Positions 1 through 9,497 of a stretch of 64,000 bases of DNA are shown here, piece after piece. How positions within the stretch are numbered: the stretch's first letter is position 1; each line of letters begins with the position of its first letter. Source of the DNA: Pycnopodia helianthoides (taxonomy: Eukaryota > Echinodermata > Asteroidea > Forcipulatida > Asteriidae); the NCBI GenBank assembly GCA_032158295.1, contig CM063244.1, forward strand, positions 8,698,055 through 8,762,054, given 5' to 3'. The translations under genes were made by a program, and so were the position numbers. The notes under the pieces were generated by a model. That model saw only the letters and a list, made by a program, of their open reading frames with translations, searched no databases and had not been told where the DNA came from.

Positions 1-187
1 CCACTGCCCTTCTACTTACGACCACTGCCCTTCTACTTACGACCACTGCCCTTCTACTTACGACCACTGCCCTTCTACTTACGACCACTGCCCTTCTACT
101 TACGACCACTGCCCTTCTACTTTCGACCACTGCCCTTCTACTCTCGACCACTGCCCTTCTACTCTCGACAACTGCCCTTCTACTTAC
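1..187 (-). repeat. 21-bp minisatellite made of splice-donor-like units
   Basis: There are about 8.9 head-to-tail units of 21 bp, running off the left edge. On the minus strand the unit is GTAAGTAGAAGGGCAGTGGT plus C. It starts exactly at the donor of exon 188-327. The first unit and the units from about position 1 to 110 carry an intact GTAAGTAG. The three in between carry GAGAGTAG or GAAAGTAG, so their donor GT is lost. Twenty-one is a multiple of three and the unit has no stop in the exon frame, so it can be read as SRRAVV(V/E) heptads. Confidence 0.97.
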
Positions 188-327
188 GGCTTCTTTCAGA
201 CAAAGCTGCCTCAGACCGTCTAGTTTCTCCTGGAGGGTGTCCTGGAGTACCACCTTGCGGGCCTTGAGTGCTTCCACCAGCTCCTTCCGTGCTGCCTCCC
301 CCTCGATGGCCAGCAGCTCTCTTGAGG
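188..327 (-). CDS. FRMD4A: FRMD4 exon, start of cytohesin-binding (CUPID/DUF3338) domain
   Basis: This 140-nt exon has two bases completing Ser and then 46 codons, ending in phase 0. The acceptor is TTTTCCCCCCACAG and the donor is GAAGCC/GTAAGTAG. The product includes RKELVEALKARKVVLQDTLQ and ends LRQLCLKEA. The pattern (Q/R)..LE..L...L..L(K/R)(K/Q)LCL(R/K)EA is the opening helix of the domain shared by FRMD4A/B and INAVA, which binds the cytohesin coiled coil. In relatives it continues ELTG, expected in the next exon beyond position 1. Odd feature: the donor is the first unit of a 21-bp tandem array that stays open in this frame, so the true exon end could lie further left. Confidence 0.93.
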
Positions 328-901
328 CTGTGGGGGGAAAAACAAAAGAGGATTTGTCAAACATGAACTTGTTAATGTCTCATCCGTTATAAAGTTTCAT
401 ATAAGTTTCATATACAACTTTTACGTACCAAGTACTAACCAACACGGAGAAGGAAAACTGACCGAGTAAATTTTGGGTTGAACAAAGAAAAATTGACAAG
501 AGCGGGACTTAAACACTGCGACCTCCAACTTAGCGTGCCGGCGCTCTACCATACAATAATACTTTAGTCTTTTCACTTGAGAGTAGATTTTTAAAAATCT
601 GTTTACAATATATAGCTTGCTGGCTCTTAACTCCCAATTTTGAAGGAGAAATGAAATTTTGTTCCGGCAGAAAAGAGTTCCCCTATGAAGGAAATTTGTT
701 TTGAGAATTTTTGTTTCCCCCCCCCCAGGAATTTTTACTTTTGCGAACCTTTCTTGCTGCAAGAAGACAACGACCAAGAATCAAGACTAGAACAATTGAT
801 GAGAATGATTAACCTCTGTAAAGACAAACTCTAGTTAAAACTCTGAACTAGTTTTACTAGTTAAAACTAATTAAAACTCTAGTTGAGGGGGAGCGACTTA
901 C
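328..901. other. Intron with degraded tRNA-SINE head
   Basis: Minus-strand intron between exons 902-1055 and 188-327. Positions about 475-560 read on the minus strand as a decayed tRNA-derived head (GGTAGAGCGCCGGCAC ... GTCCCGCTCTTGTCAA). This is the same SINE family as at 28000 and 62926. A C10 run is at about 718. Nothing else is recognised. Confidence 0.6.
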
Positions 902-1055
902 ATGCATCTTTGGCGTCTTTCAGTAGGACCAGGTTGGTACACCCGTCCGTCTGCTCTTCACTCATCTCTGATGTGTGGGACGAAGTCAGCGAGTTGGTGC
1001 TCGTCGTTAGATCCTTGGCTAGTTGATTGAAGCTGCGCTGGGCCGGGTACCGCTC
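902..1055 (-). CDS. FRMD4A: FRMD4 exon, linker after the FERM domain
   Basis: This 154-nt exon runs phase 0 to phase 1. The acceptor is CTTTGTCCTGGCCAG and the donor is GATGCAT/GTAAGT. It encodes 51 residues: ERYPAQRSFNQLAKDLTTST, then a Ser/Thr-rich part, then acidic SEEQTDG, then NLVLLKDAKDA. In FRMD4 proteins the FERM domain is followed by a short helix of the type 'RSL.E(I/L)A.DL' and a low-complexity Ser linker before the cytohesin-binding domain, which fits here. The exon itself is less conserved than the FERM exons, but phase and splice sites fit both neighbours exactly. A (CA)n microsatellite lies 70 nt upstream of the acceptor. Confidence 0.88.
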
Positions 1056-1650
1056 CTGGCCAGGACAAAGACAAAGAGTAAAAACGGATCTCAACGATCG
1101 AGGCGTGTACACAGGCTTGTCCGACACACACACACACACACACCGCACACAGATTTCTCTCTCAGTGTAACAGCCGGTAGATCTGGCTCTGAGTCATAGA
1201 GTCAACAAAGTATCTTTCCAGGCGCAGCGGCACAAGGCTCTCTCTCTCTCTCTCTCTCTCTCCCCTCACGTATGAGATTTGACTCACTTGTTGTTAACGT
1301 AATCCAGTCAAGGTTTTCCATTCAGTGTTTTTGTGACACGCACACAGCCTGTGGACATTTTATGTTCCTGTCCTCCGGAAAGTGTTGAACTTTTAAAAGA
1401 GTATGAGAGTGGTTCCCCCCCCCCCTTGTATATTGTTAAAGAGACTTGTATAAAAAACCAAACCATGCAGAATTCAGTCTATTTTTCTGCTCGGTTTGAT
1501 TTTATTTCGAGATCACATGAACGGCTTTGATATATATTTGTAAACTCTCTTTAAGAAATTCATGCTTGACACATCCGGCTCGTGACGCACTTCTTCACAA
1601 TATTGAAAACATTTTTCTAACCTGTCAACAGAACAAATTCTGAGGACGAT

Positions 1651-1757
1651 TAGGGCCGTGCCCGAACTGGTGGCTACGGCTGTTGCTATGGCGATGCTTC
1701 AACCATTCACATGGCAATCAAGCCGCAGTCACAGCCGCTTATTCGGACATGGCCTTA
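1651..1757. mobile_element. MITE with GGCCGTGTCCGAA-type inverted ends
   Basis: The left end GGCCGTGCCCGAACTGGTGG and the right end CGCTTATTCGGACATGGCC are imperfect inverted repeats. Related copies are at 5955-6082 and 54838-54953. Non-coding. Confidence 0.55.
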
Positions 1758-2735
1758 ATTTCCATTACTCTAGTTCACCACTTTTATCAAGAACTGTTTA
1801 GGATTGCCACCTCCAGTGTACACCTCCTTCCGATGCATCAGTTATCTAATCTAAGGAAATCTAGGGCACCCTGAATAGCGTCCACTTAAATTACAACATC
1901 AATTATCAGTAGATCAAGCCACTTAAACGGCCAACCCAAAATAGCCTTCAACACACTTATCTCATTTGGAAAGGGGAAGACTTTCTTTAAAAACCCAAGG
2001 ACTAAACAGGCCCACCCCCCCCCCCCCTGCGAAATTCACTGCTGCTGTTTGTTCCAGAGCAAGGGCAGGTACACCAGGAGAGATACCTGAGCTACGGGAT
2101 CATGATGCACCCCAGGGACTCTTTGTATGACACGGCCAAATGGAGGCCATCTTCCCCCTTGGAAAGGAAACCCGATCCGATGTCAACACATTGAGCGTAA
2201 TTGAAAGGTCTCATTTCATGTGATGAGAGAGTGTTAGTGCGAAGGTCTCATCTGCCTCGCCAGGTTCTCTTCGGGTTACAAACGCGTGGGGAGTTTGTTT
2301 GTGCCCGACTCGAAAAAGCTGGAGCCCCATTTTGTAAAGGGACTAAAAAAGAAAACCAATAATTGAAAGACTTGTGTTTGTCTAACGATGTCATACTGAA
2401 GTAACCCATACCGCACTCCTCCCCCCCCCCTCATTGTATTTATATGAATGATCGATCAGTGCCATAGATTGTCATTGCTGATGTTGACCAAGGTTGAGAA
2501 GTTTATCTCTTCTAACAGTGGCCCAAATTCCACTGTAATGGAGCACAGCTGGTGGCTTCTCCAGTTTACCACTCTCACTGAAGCACATTGGGCAATGGCT
2601 CTACTCTCTACATCAGCATGTGTGTGTGCCTCAAAAATGCCACCGCAGTGGCATAGTAAGGTATGAGTTGGTTGTCTCGAGAAACACACCAATAGTAGGA
2701 GGGTTATAATAAACTAAATGAACATGACCTCATTG

Positions 2736-2851
2736 ACCACCATCTTTGATGAAAAGCAATGGAAGCGGGCACGCGCTGCGCACAACTCTCAGCCAATGAT
2801 AGCTTTTCACACATGCACGTTTCATCAAAGATGGAGGCCAATGCAGGGGGT
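2736..2851. mobile_element. MITE family G, divergent copy
   Basis: It shares CGCGCTGCGCACAACTCTCA and GCCAATGATAG with the family copies at 7800, 15557, 48153 and 63789. Its own ends contain an internal inverted pair around ATCTTTGATGAAA / TTTCATCAAAGAT. Confidence 0.55.
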
Positions 2852-2980
2852 CTTTCCTCTTATCACTAAACTGGGGGGGGGGTGTAGACGGGGTTAGACA
2901 AAACAAATCAAGGGGTAAATAATCTGGAGGGGTCACTGTTCCAAAGAGCCAAAGAGGAGTGGTTGGAGCAAACAACTCAC

Positions 2981-3119
2981 CTTGCTGTGTTTCTTGTCCA
3001 GATAGAACTGGTGTTGACTGACTGCCATTGTCCACATAGACTTGACCATCACTGGGGACCCATACCATGTATGGAGGGTGGAGTTACACACGCCAAATGT
3101 CCGTTTACTCACAGAAACT
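2981..3119 (-). CDS. FRMD4A: FRMD4 exon, FERM F3 C-terminal part
   Basis: This 139-nt exon has one base completing Arg and then 46 codons, ending in phase 0. The acceptor is ATCTTGGACAG and the donor is AGCAAG/GTGAGT. The product reads VSVSKRTFGVCNSTLHTWYG and ends in AVSQHQFYLDKKHSK. The TFG....(V/L)HTWY......KS.W.MA.SQHQFYLD.K.SK pattern is the last strand and C-terminal helix of the FRMD4 FERM F3 lobe. It begins directly after the conserved basic pair, so the RRVS sequence is formed across the splice junction. No frameshift or stop is seen. Confidence 0.96.
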
Positions 3120-3314
3120 CTGTCCAAGATAAAAAAAAAAACACAACAAATATAAGCTTCAAGTCTTTTTGCTTTGTTTTGTAGTTTACTCTCGCCTGCA
3201 GTTGATGGCGTTACCCTTAAGTAGATGTCAGAATATTTCAAAATAAGAATGAACTTGATGAATTTTGCAAATTTTGCCGGTACATTTCTCTAACCCGTCA
3301 CATTGCGTTCACTC

Positions 3315-3685
3315 AAAGGTGTTATACGGGATTGATAAGGACAAAAACATTACTGTTTAACTTTAGTCGGCAAGCTGACTGATTAATAGAAAGTTCATAC
3401 TAGAAACCCTTTTTCTGTGAAATATTTCCCTCTGAATGAAGTCATACTTGAAAAAACTGTATCTGAAAACCTATTAAAAAAAAATCAGCTGACTTTGGTT
3501 GTGACAACCAAAATTAATGACAATGAGTTCAAAATTGTTTCTGGTTTTTTCCCCCCACTGTTTTCTCCTAACTCAAGCAATGGATTAAGCCCCAGGTTTG
3601 TTACTTCATGCTTACGGTTTGATCACAACAAAACATGAACACCGTCTGCGGCCATTTCTGTCAGTTCAACCAGCCCCGTATTAAT
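3315..3685 (+). mobile_element. MITE family E
   Basis: It begins AAAGGTGTTATACGGGATTG and ends near ACACCGTCTGCGG followed by an imperfect copy of the start in reverse (CCCGTATTAAT). Near-homologous copies are at 24791-25190, 38333-38610 and 55312-55715. The ORFs across it are not coding. It sits about 200 nt upstream of the F3 exon acceptor. Confidence 0.75.
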
Positions 3686-4134
3686 ATATTCAATTGAAAT
3701 GGTTCCACTACGGTTAAACTACAGTTGAGAAATAAAAAAATCGCAGGAGGAACAACTGCGCAATTAAAATGCAAGATGTCATTTAGAGTACATCGACCCT
3801 GTAACGCAGTGAAACTAAATCCAGTCTTTCTCTCCCTCCCCATCTCTCTCTATACCACAAAGGAGGAACTCAATTTTGATATTTGGAAATTTAAAACTCA
3901 CGAGAGAGACGTGACTTGAATAGACGGGAAATCGGGAACATTACAGGGCAGTTTGAAATAAACAAAGGAAGTCGTTTTTCGACAAAAGGGAAGAGAGTGG
4001 TTCGGAATTGATAACAAATCTTCACCTTTAGTCAAAGGTATGTATTGTATTTTAATAAGTACATTATTCCAGGCATTGTTGACCCAGGAAAAAAAAAAAA
4101 AACAGAAATATCTTATTACTTGTTCAGGGTATTG

Positions 4135-4477
4135 GCAGGGTATACTTTTGATAATTGTCAAAGATCAGTATCCTCACTTGGTGTATCCCAACATAATGCA
4201 CACACAAGTTGGCTCAATTGGTCAACGAAGTTGCAAGAAAATAATGAAAGAAAAAACACCCTTGTTCATAGACTTGTGTACTTTCAGATGCCTGAAAGCC
4301 TTTCTCAGATTCAAAATTTTGGTGAAAATCACATCTTTCTCTTAAACTAAATTACTTCAAAGAGGGTCGTTTCTAACAATGTTTTATAATATCAACAGTT
4401 CTCCGGTGCTCTTTACCAAGCAAGTGTCTATGGTCACCATTTTTTGGAGTAACTACCAAAAGGTATTCCCCCTGCAG
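4135..4477 (+). mobile_element. MITE family A
   Basis: The copy runs from GGTATACTTTTGATAATTGTC to AGTAACTACCAAAAGGTATT. It contains the family marker CCTCACTTGGTGTATCCCAA and the internal pair TGCCTGAAAGCC / TTTCTCAGATTC. Other copies are at 18954, 23799, 31738 and 42009. The two overlapping 101-aa ORFs are by-products of the repeat. Confidence 0.75.
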
Positions 4478-4925
4478 ATCTTCTGAGGGATAACAATTGG
4501 AACTCAGATTTGAAAGAGAAAGAGGAATATTATGCCTGGTAAAACCGATCGTTCACCACAAGAAATAATTCCCAGTGTTCTCATATGTTTGAGAAAATGG
4601 CGACTGAATTTATGTCAGATCTACTGTCATGGTTTCAGTAAGCATAACGGAAAAGCATGAGAGAGAAAAAAGAGTCATATTTATATCTCGTTTCTCAAAC
4701 ACAGGAACCACCACAAGCGTCTCAAAGGAAATGCCCTAAGTTAACTCTTTCTGAATCCAATTTGTCAAAAAATAAAAAACACAACTCATTTTCTAGCTTT
4801 CCATGACAAAAATATTATACATTTTATTAGGTGCTTTGAACATTGCATTCAAGCGCCTTACACGACATTACTACCCCAAGTCCCTTGGGCCTTACACATT
4901 CCTGAAACCATCTCAACTCCTCTGG

Positions 4926-5322
4926 ACAGGGCTCGAATTTGACACTGGACCGCAGGCCCGAGGCCAGTGATTTTAGCATTGGGCCAGTAAACTCACAGCC
5001 GGACAAGTCCGGCGGTCTTGTGTTTTCAATTGAATAACAATTCATGTTACTCACTCTGTAATATCTTGAACAGAAAAAAAAAAAAATTATGTTCAAATGT
5101 TGACTTTGAGTAATGATTTGAAAATACTTACCATCCTTTAAGACAATTGAGGCAAATCTTCTCTTATATGTCTCAGTGCTTGTTCAATTAAATGCAAGTT
5201 AAACTGTGCAAGGAAGTCTTTTCTCAGTATGAATCTGGTCTTGTAATATTATTTCTGGTCCAGTAAACATTTTGAGATACAAGTCCTGTGGTCTTGTGGA
5301 TTTTTCCCCTAAATTCGAGCCC
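4926..5322. mobile_element. MITE family J with AGGGCTCGAATTT-type ends
   Basis: It opens AGGGCTCGAATTTGACACTG and closes CCTAAATTCGAGCCCTGC, forming inverted ends. Internal pairs (GGTCCAGT / ACTGGACC) also fold. A second copy is at 20082-20431. Confidence 0.75.
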
Positions 5323-5324
5323 TG

Positions 5325-5547
5325 CTGGAGTATGCAGCACCGGCAGCCAAGTTGGCTGCACAGGCTGCTAATCATTCACATCAACACTCTCTACCCTCGC
5401 AGGTACCCCATTTACTCCTGGGTGTTGAGAAGCAATTACAGTCAAGTGTCTAGCCCAAGAACACAAAGTGTCACGCCCGGGATTCGAACCCACACTCTGA
5501 TGATTTGGCCATGAGTTTGATAGACTGCTTGGCCACGAAACCTTGTA
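5325..5547 (-). mobile_element. tRNA-derived SINE (family S1)
   Basis: On the minus strand it starts with a Ser/Leu-tRNA-like A box (TGGCCAAGCAGT) and B box (GGGTTCGAATCCCGGGCGTG). After that comes the body CACTTTGTGTTCTTGGGCTA and ..AATGGGGTACCTGCGAGG. Related to the copies at 17725, 19598 and 56085. Confidence 0.75.
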
Positions 5548-5954
5548 ACAGGAGCAGTGTTTGCAAATAAGAGGGGGACAAAAAATATAAAGAACTGGAG
5601 AGAGAAAACTGACATTTGAGAAACCCATCTACAGAGAGAGAGACTAAATAGCTTCAGGATTTAATCCGCATTTTGTATTTTGATAAGCACAGCGTGTCTC
5701 CACTCACACAACTACTTTCAGCTCTGATGGTGATCAATTCTCCGAAAAGGAAAAAAAAGTCAAGTATTTCCTGGTCCAGTTTATTGGAAACTGAAACAAA
5801 ACACCTCCAGTTTGTTTATTTCAATGTTGTCTCCTACTTCGTCTGTGTTACATTGTCTGGAATAATGGCAGTAGGTCATGAACTGTACAAAGGAAACCCT
5901 GATGCCTCATTTATCAAAGCTGACTCGGGTACGGAGGCCTGTGTCTAAATTAAA

Positions 5955-6082
5955 GGCTTCAGCAGTGGCTACGGATGGATCGCTCAAAAGTCCCATTCCT
6001 TAACATTGCTGCTGCAGCCAATAGTCACAGCCATAGCCATAGCCATAGCCATAGCCAAAGCCTCTTTATTCAAACATGGCCT
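5955..6082. mobile_element. Decayed MITE with AGCCAT microsatellite
   Basis: Related to 1651-1757 and 54838-54953 by the GTGGCTACGG and ATTCAAACATGGCC ends. The stretch 6029-6057 is an (AGCCAT)n tract that probably grew from the element's own GCCATAGCC. Confidence 0.5.
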
Positions 6083-6872
6083 AAGTGGTCATAAAGACTC
6101 ATTTAGAGAAAAGATCACACACAAATTATAGAAAACATCCCGATTTATTTGCAAGACACCACTAATGCATTGCAAGCATTAATTAACACAAAAAAAACCA
6201 CCAAAAACAAATCTGATTCATATAATATGACAGGAAACACAATAAAGTGTACTACTTTTCTAATCAAGTTAGCAGTTTTTCCAATGGTTGTAAAAAAAAA
6301 TTCAAGTCCTTGAAACCAAAGTATGCCAACATGTGAATGGACATGCAGGCTTATACTGAAATAGTTGAGTTGATTAATATTATTAATTTCTTTAATTACT
6401 CTCAAATGGACGGAAAAGTCAGGTCACTTTTTCCGTCAACTTTTGTAAAATGGAAACTTAAGGGTGATTTAAAAACGTTGTTTGTAAATGAGTTTACTCA
6501 AACTGTTAGAAGTCTGCATGTCCATTCAGATGTTGAAAAAACTCGTCCAGTGGTTTCAAGCACTTACACAAATTTACAACCATTGGAAAAAAAATGCTAA
6601 CATGATTGACAGATGCAAAGTGGTACCCTATATTGTGCTATCTGACATATTATTCAAGAAATCTGACATTCTGTGCACAACTCTAGAATGCAGACAACGT
6701 GAGTAAAGAGCATGCAAAAATTAAATCTGCGTTTCACAGGCAGTTTTGAAAACCCATCCAGGCGGCTCACTACTCATCAGATATAAACACTCAGCTCAAT
6801 CGTCCAATCACATCATTGATTGAACGTGAAGCGGGCACTACGGTTACCGCAGCAACTCAAGGTATTCAAAGC

Positions 6873-7212
6873 ACATGTACAACATTGGTAATTTTCAAAG
6901 ACTAGTTAGTATCCGCACTTTATGTGACCCAACATATACATGAAATAACAAACCTGTGAAATGTTAAGCTCAATCGGTCAAAAAAACAGTGAAAAACCCC
7001 ATTATATGTTTTCACTGGGTTTCAAACATCGGGTTTTGGACACGGGCGATAAAGACTAATTGTTTTACTCACTTCCCAAAAACTATACCATTTCAAGCAA
7101 AACAATTTCAAGGGAAGTTTTCCACCATGACCATCTTTGTACCATGTAAGTTTTGTGCAAATCTGTGAACGTTTATAATTTCAATCTCACCAATGTTGTA
7201 CACACCCTTTTG
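6873..7212 (+). mobile_element. MITE family F, plus copy of an inverted pair
   Basis: It starts ATGTACAACATTGGTAATTT and ends ACCAATGTTGTACACACCCT. It carries the marker CTTTATGTGACCCAACATAT. It lies head to head with the minus copy at 7213-7461. Other copies are at 49066 and 59415. Confidence 0.8.
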
Positions 7213-7461
7213 GTAAAGTTGAAAATATAGATGTTCACAGATTTGCACATCACTAGTCTTTATCACGGTGATAAATTCCAATGTTTGAAAACAGTGAAAA
7301 CATTAAAGAGGGTCTTTCACTATTTTCTCGTACATGTAACTGTGAGGACCGATTGAGATGAACTTTGACATGTTTGTTATTTTCATGTATATGTTGGGTC
7401 ACATACAGTGCGGATACTGGTCTTTGTCAATTACCAATGTTGTACACACCCTTTAAGAAGC
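7213..7461 (-). mobile_element. MITE family F, minus copy of an inverted pair
   Basis: This is a shorter, reverse-oriented copy abutting 6873-7212, ending ACCAATGTTGTACACACCCT plus TTAAG. The pair forms a roughly 0.59-kb foldback. It begins 63 nt downstream (minus sense) of the donor of the cassette exon candidate. Confidence 0.8.
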
Positions 7462-7524
7462 AGACTGCCTCCCAAGACATTTTGACACCGAAAAAGACAA
7501 GGAAGAGGGTTCTGGGTGACTTAC

Positions 7525-7623
7525 TGAGTTGTTGGGTCGGCAATCGCATCCGACAAATCATCATATATGTCCTCTTCAAGGGATTCTTCGTACAGGTTCA
7601 AACTGCTCAAGGTATGCACAACT
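7525..7623 (-). CDS. FRMD4A: Candidate in-frame cassette exon inside FERM F3
   Basis: This is a 99-nt open stretch. A pyrimidine-rich acceptor (GACCCCCTAG) lies before it and the donor is ACTCA/GTAAGT. A second acceptor (TTGAGCAG) at 7603 would give a 78-nt form, 7525-7602. Both forms are multiples of three and both fit phase 2 in and out, so either can sit between exons 8305 and 2981 without a frameshift. The product is acidic: about VVHTLSS, then SLNLYEESLEEDIYDDLSDA, then IADPTTQ. I do not recognise it from vertebrate FRMD4A/B. Exon 8305 joins 2981 perfectly without it, so it is probably alternative. The alternative reading is a chance ORF: the only evidence is open frame, splice signals, phase symmetry and biased composition. 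Confidence 0.55.
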
Positions 7624-7799
7624 CTAGGGGGTCGGGTCAGGTCAGGGTCAAAGGTCAAGATGCAGATGGGGGGGGAAAACAAATCATATAAAAAAAACAA
7701 GAAAATAATAACAACAGAAGAAGACAACAAAATCATACATGTAGTTCTGTCAATCATGCAAGTTAATTGATTATTCATTAATGCATTTTACGAAAAAAC

Positions 7800-7948
7800 A
7801 GTAGACCCCTTGCACAGCCTGCCATCGCCGGGGCCAAACGATGGAAACGTGAACCGTGTACGCACAGCTCCTAGCCAAGGACAGGTCTTCCATTGACCTC
7901 AGCGAGGGCGCTGTTTCGAGCTTTCAAAGTCATATACAAGGGGTCTAT
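7800..7948. mobile_element. MITE family G with TAGACCCCTTG ends
   Basis: The element is bounded by TAGACCCCTTGCA and ACAAGGGGTCTA, perfect inverted ends of about 11 bp. The interior has CGCACAGCTCCTAGCCAAGG and a GAGGGCGCTGTTT block. Copies at 15557, 45100, 48153 and 63789 share this build. Confidence 0.8.
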
Positions 7949-8304
7949 TGGGGAACACGATAACGGGCTCAATCAAAAAGGTGTTTTTTTTTCAGACAAA
8001 ACATAGGTAATAAGGGACACCCATGACAAATACACATGCTATGTGTAGGAGAATTTTTAAGTCTAAATTAGTAGATTTTAATCAATTATGTTGAGGTTAT
8101 TTGCAGATGGTCATACTAAAATTAAATACCATGCTGAATCCACTTCAAAAACAAACTGAAATCAAAAGGGTACTGTATACACTTAAAAATTCAACTTAAT
8201 ATGACAGCAAAACTAAAACAAACAAATCTGACTTCTTGAATATGGGTCAATAACAATAAATAAAAAAATAAAAAAAAAATTAGGGTGAAAGGAAAGTCAC
8301 TAAC

Positions 8305-8381
8305 CTCCTTGGGTCGATTACTTCGATGGAAAATTTCCGATCACGGTAGAATATGTTCTGGAGCTGCCTCCACTGGAAGAC
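8305..8381 (-). CDS. FRMD4A: FRMD4 exon, FERM F3 lobe
   Basis: This 77-nt exon runs phase 0 to phase 2. The acceptor is CTCATCTAG and the donor is AG/GTTAGT. It encodes 25 residues, VFQWRQLQNIFYRDRKFSIE followed by VIDPR, plus AG. This is the central strand and loop part of the FERM F3 (PH-like) lobe; the FQWRQL.N..(F/Y)R..KFS(V/I)EV.DPR pattern is FRMD4-like. The AG can be completed by A of exon 3119-2981 (giving RRVSVSKR) or by the cassette candidate at 7623-7525. Both choices keep the frame, so this donor may be an alternative-splicing node. Confidence 0.96.
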
Positions 8382-8524
8382 CTAGATGAGATCAAGCAGT
8401 TGGACAAAAATGAATCATCAAATGACACTGTACATACATGTAGTACTTGTAGTGGTGGTCAACAGAAGGGACAAACTTTGCAACACAAGACTACGTAAAC
8501 TGCTTCACTATTCCAAAGATCTTC

Positions 8525-8779
8525 CAACTACCACTATGACAAAAAAAAATATCACCGTATTTTGGTCATGTTAAAAGAATGGGCAGTGACCCGCTACCCC
8601 AAAAATTCTTCTTGAAAGTCACCACATTGCAGGAAGCAGACCCAGAGGTAGACCCCCGAAAAAGGTGGCTCGATGATATCAAGCGTTTCTGTGGAGAGGC
8701 TTACTATACCATCTGTGACAGCAACAGAGACCTATGGAGACTCACAGTGGTTGGAAAGCAATCTCCGAGACAGCCATAA
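8525..8779 (+). pseudogene. 3' relic of a non-LTR retrotransposon ORF
   Basis: The plus strand reads, with one frameshift near 8570, as YFGHVKRMGSDPLPQ and then RKRWLDDIKR...DRDLWRL..GKQSPRQP and a stop. More precisely the last part is NRDLWRLTVVGKQSPRQP. The GHV.RM...LP, PRKRWLDDI and DLWR elements are the usual C-terminus after the reverse transcriptase in several LINE clades. It has no RT core, no start and a broken frame, so it is a dead 5'-truncated copy. It lies about 0.15 kb from the F3 exon at 8305-8381, antisense to the host gene. The exact clade is not determined. Confidence 0.7.
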
Positions 8780-8854
8780 CAAACTACTTTTAGCTTCATT
8801 AACACATCTATTATCTTACAATGACTCCATACTTCGAAACTCGTAATTTTGCTT

Positions 8855-9070
8855 TCGCCGGACCAATTCTAATCAGGCATGATATTTGGTCCTTAGAAAA
8901 AAAGTAGGAAGTTTTCGTCGAGTACAAGGGCTGACCGACATGTTCACACGCTGTAGGCTTTTATAGAATTTTCTTCAGGCTGTTTAATCGCAATTTTTCT
9001 GTTTTTTTTCTAAGGGAAACTAAAATATTAAAAAAAAATCGGAAATCAGACTAAAGTAGGAAGACTATCA
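8855..9070. repeat. Dispersed repeat family Q
   Basis: It shares ATGATATTTGGTCCTT(A/G)G and GTACAAGGGCTGACC with 12630-12785, and the AATCACAATTTT...CAGACTAAAGT part also with 52325-52410. No coding content. Confidence 0.6.
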
Positions 9071-9287
9071 TGCCTGCCTAATGTACACCACTTATTAACG
9101 CCACACGCAGCCCACTGTCTGCCCATCGTCTGCCACTTTGGAAGTCACAATGCATGCAAAGATAAGGTGACTGCATGTGGACTAAGAAAAAGGCACAAGC
9201 CAGAACCACTGGTTATTTCCTGACCCACTTCTTCTTCGAGAAGAGATTATCACACCGGCACATATCACATTGTTACATTTTACCCAC

Positions 9288-9432
9288 CTTTCTTGGGATG
9301 AGTCTGTCTGTGATATCGTACTGGCCAATTCCCTTGTAACTGAGCCCCAGCCACCACGGGATACCGGTTTTATCTTTCAGCTCGTAGTAATGCACTCCGT
9401 ACGTTGGTAAACTCTCCACTAGTTGCATATAA
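9288..9432 (-). CDS. FRMD4A: FRMD4 exon, FERM F2/F3 junction
   Basis: This 145-nt exon has one base completing Cys and then 48 codons, ending in phase 0. The acceptor is CCATGCAG and the donor is AAG/GTGGGT. The product starts YMQLVESLPTYGVHYYELKD, continues through KTGIPWWLGLSYKGIGQYD and ends in LIPRK. The LPTYG(V/I)HYY..KDK.GIPWWLGLSYKGI run is the most diagnostic FRMD4 stretch in the window. It spans the end of the F2 helices and the first strands of the PH-like F3 lobe. The following intron is only about 0.9 kb and holds a non-LTR retrotransposon relic. Confidence 0.97.
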
Positions 9433-9497
9433 CTGCATGGAGGAAGAGAACAAGAATGAGGGAAGTGTTACAAATTTAATCGACTAACTCACAACAA

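Larger units (their letters stand above)
1056..2980. other. Intron with microsatellites and two MITEs
   Basis: The intron between the F3 exon and the linker exon holds (CA)10 at 1124-1143, (CT)n at 1238-1262, a MITE at 1651-1757 and another at 2736-2851. Runs of C are at about 2011 and 2421 and a run of G at about 2873. The short ORFs here have no recognisable product. Confidence 0.6.

Noticed and set aside
2456..2692. Overlapping ORFs on both strands
   Set aside because: Mirror-image open frames without splice signals or family likeness.
4040..4350. Two overlapping 101-residue plus-strand ORFs
   Set aside because: Both are readings of a family A MITE.
5673..5948. 91-residue plus-strand ORF with a hydrophobic middle
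   Set aside because: No signal peptide, splice context or recognisable family; ORFs of this size are common by chance here.
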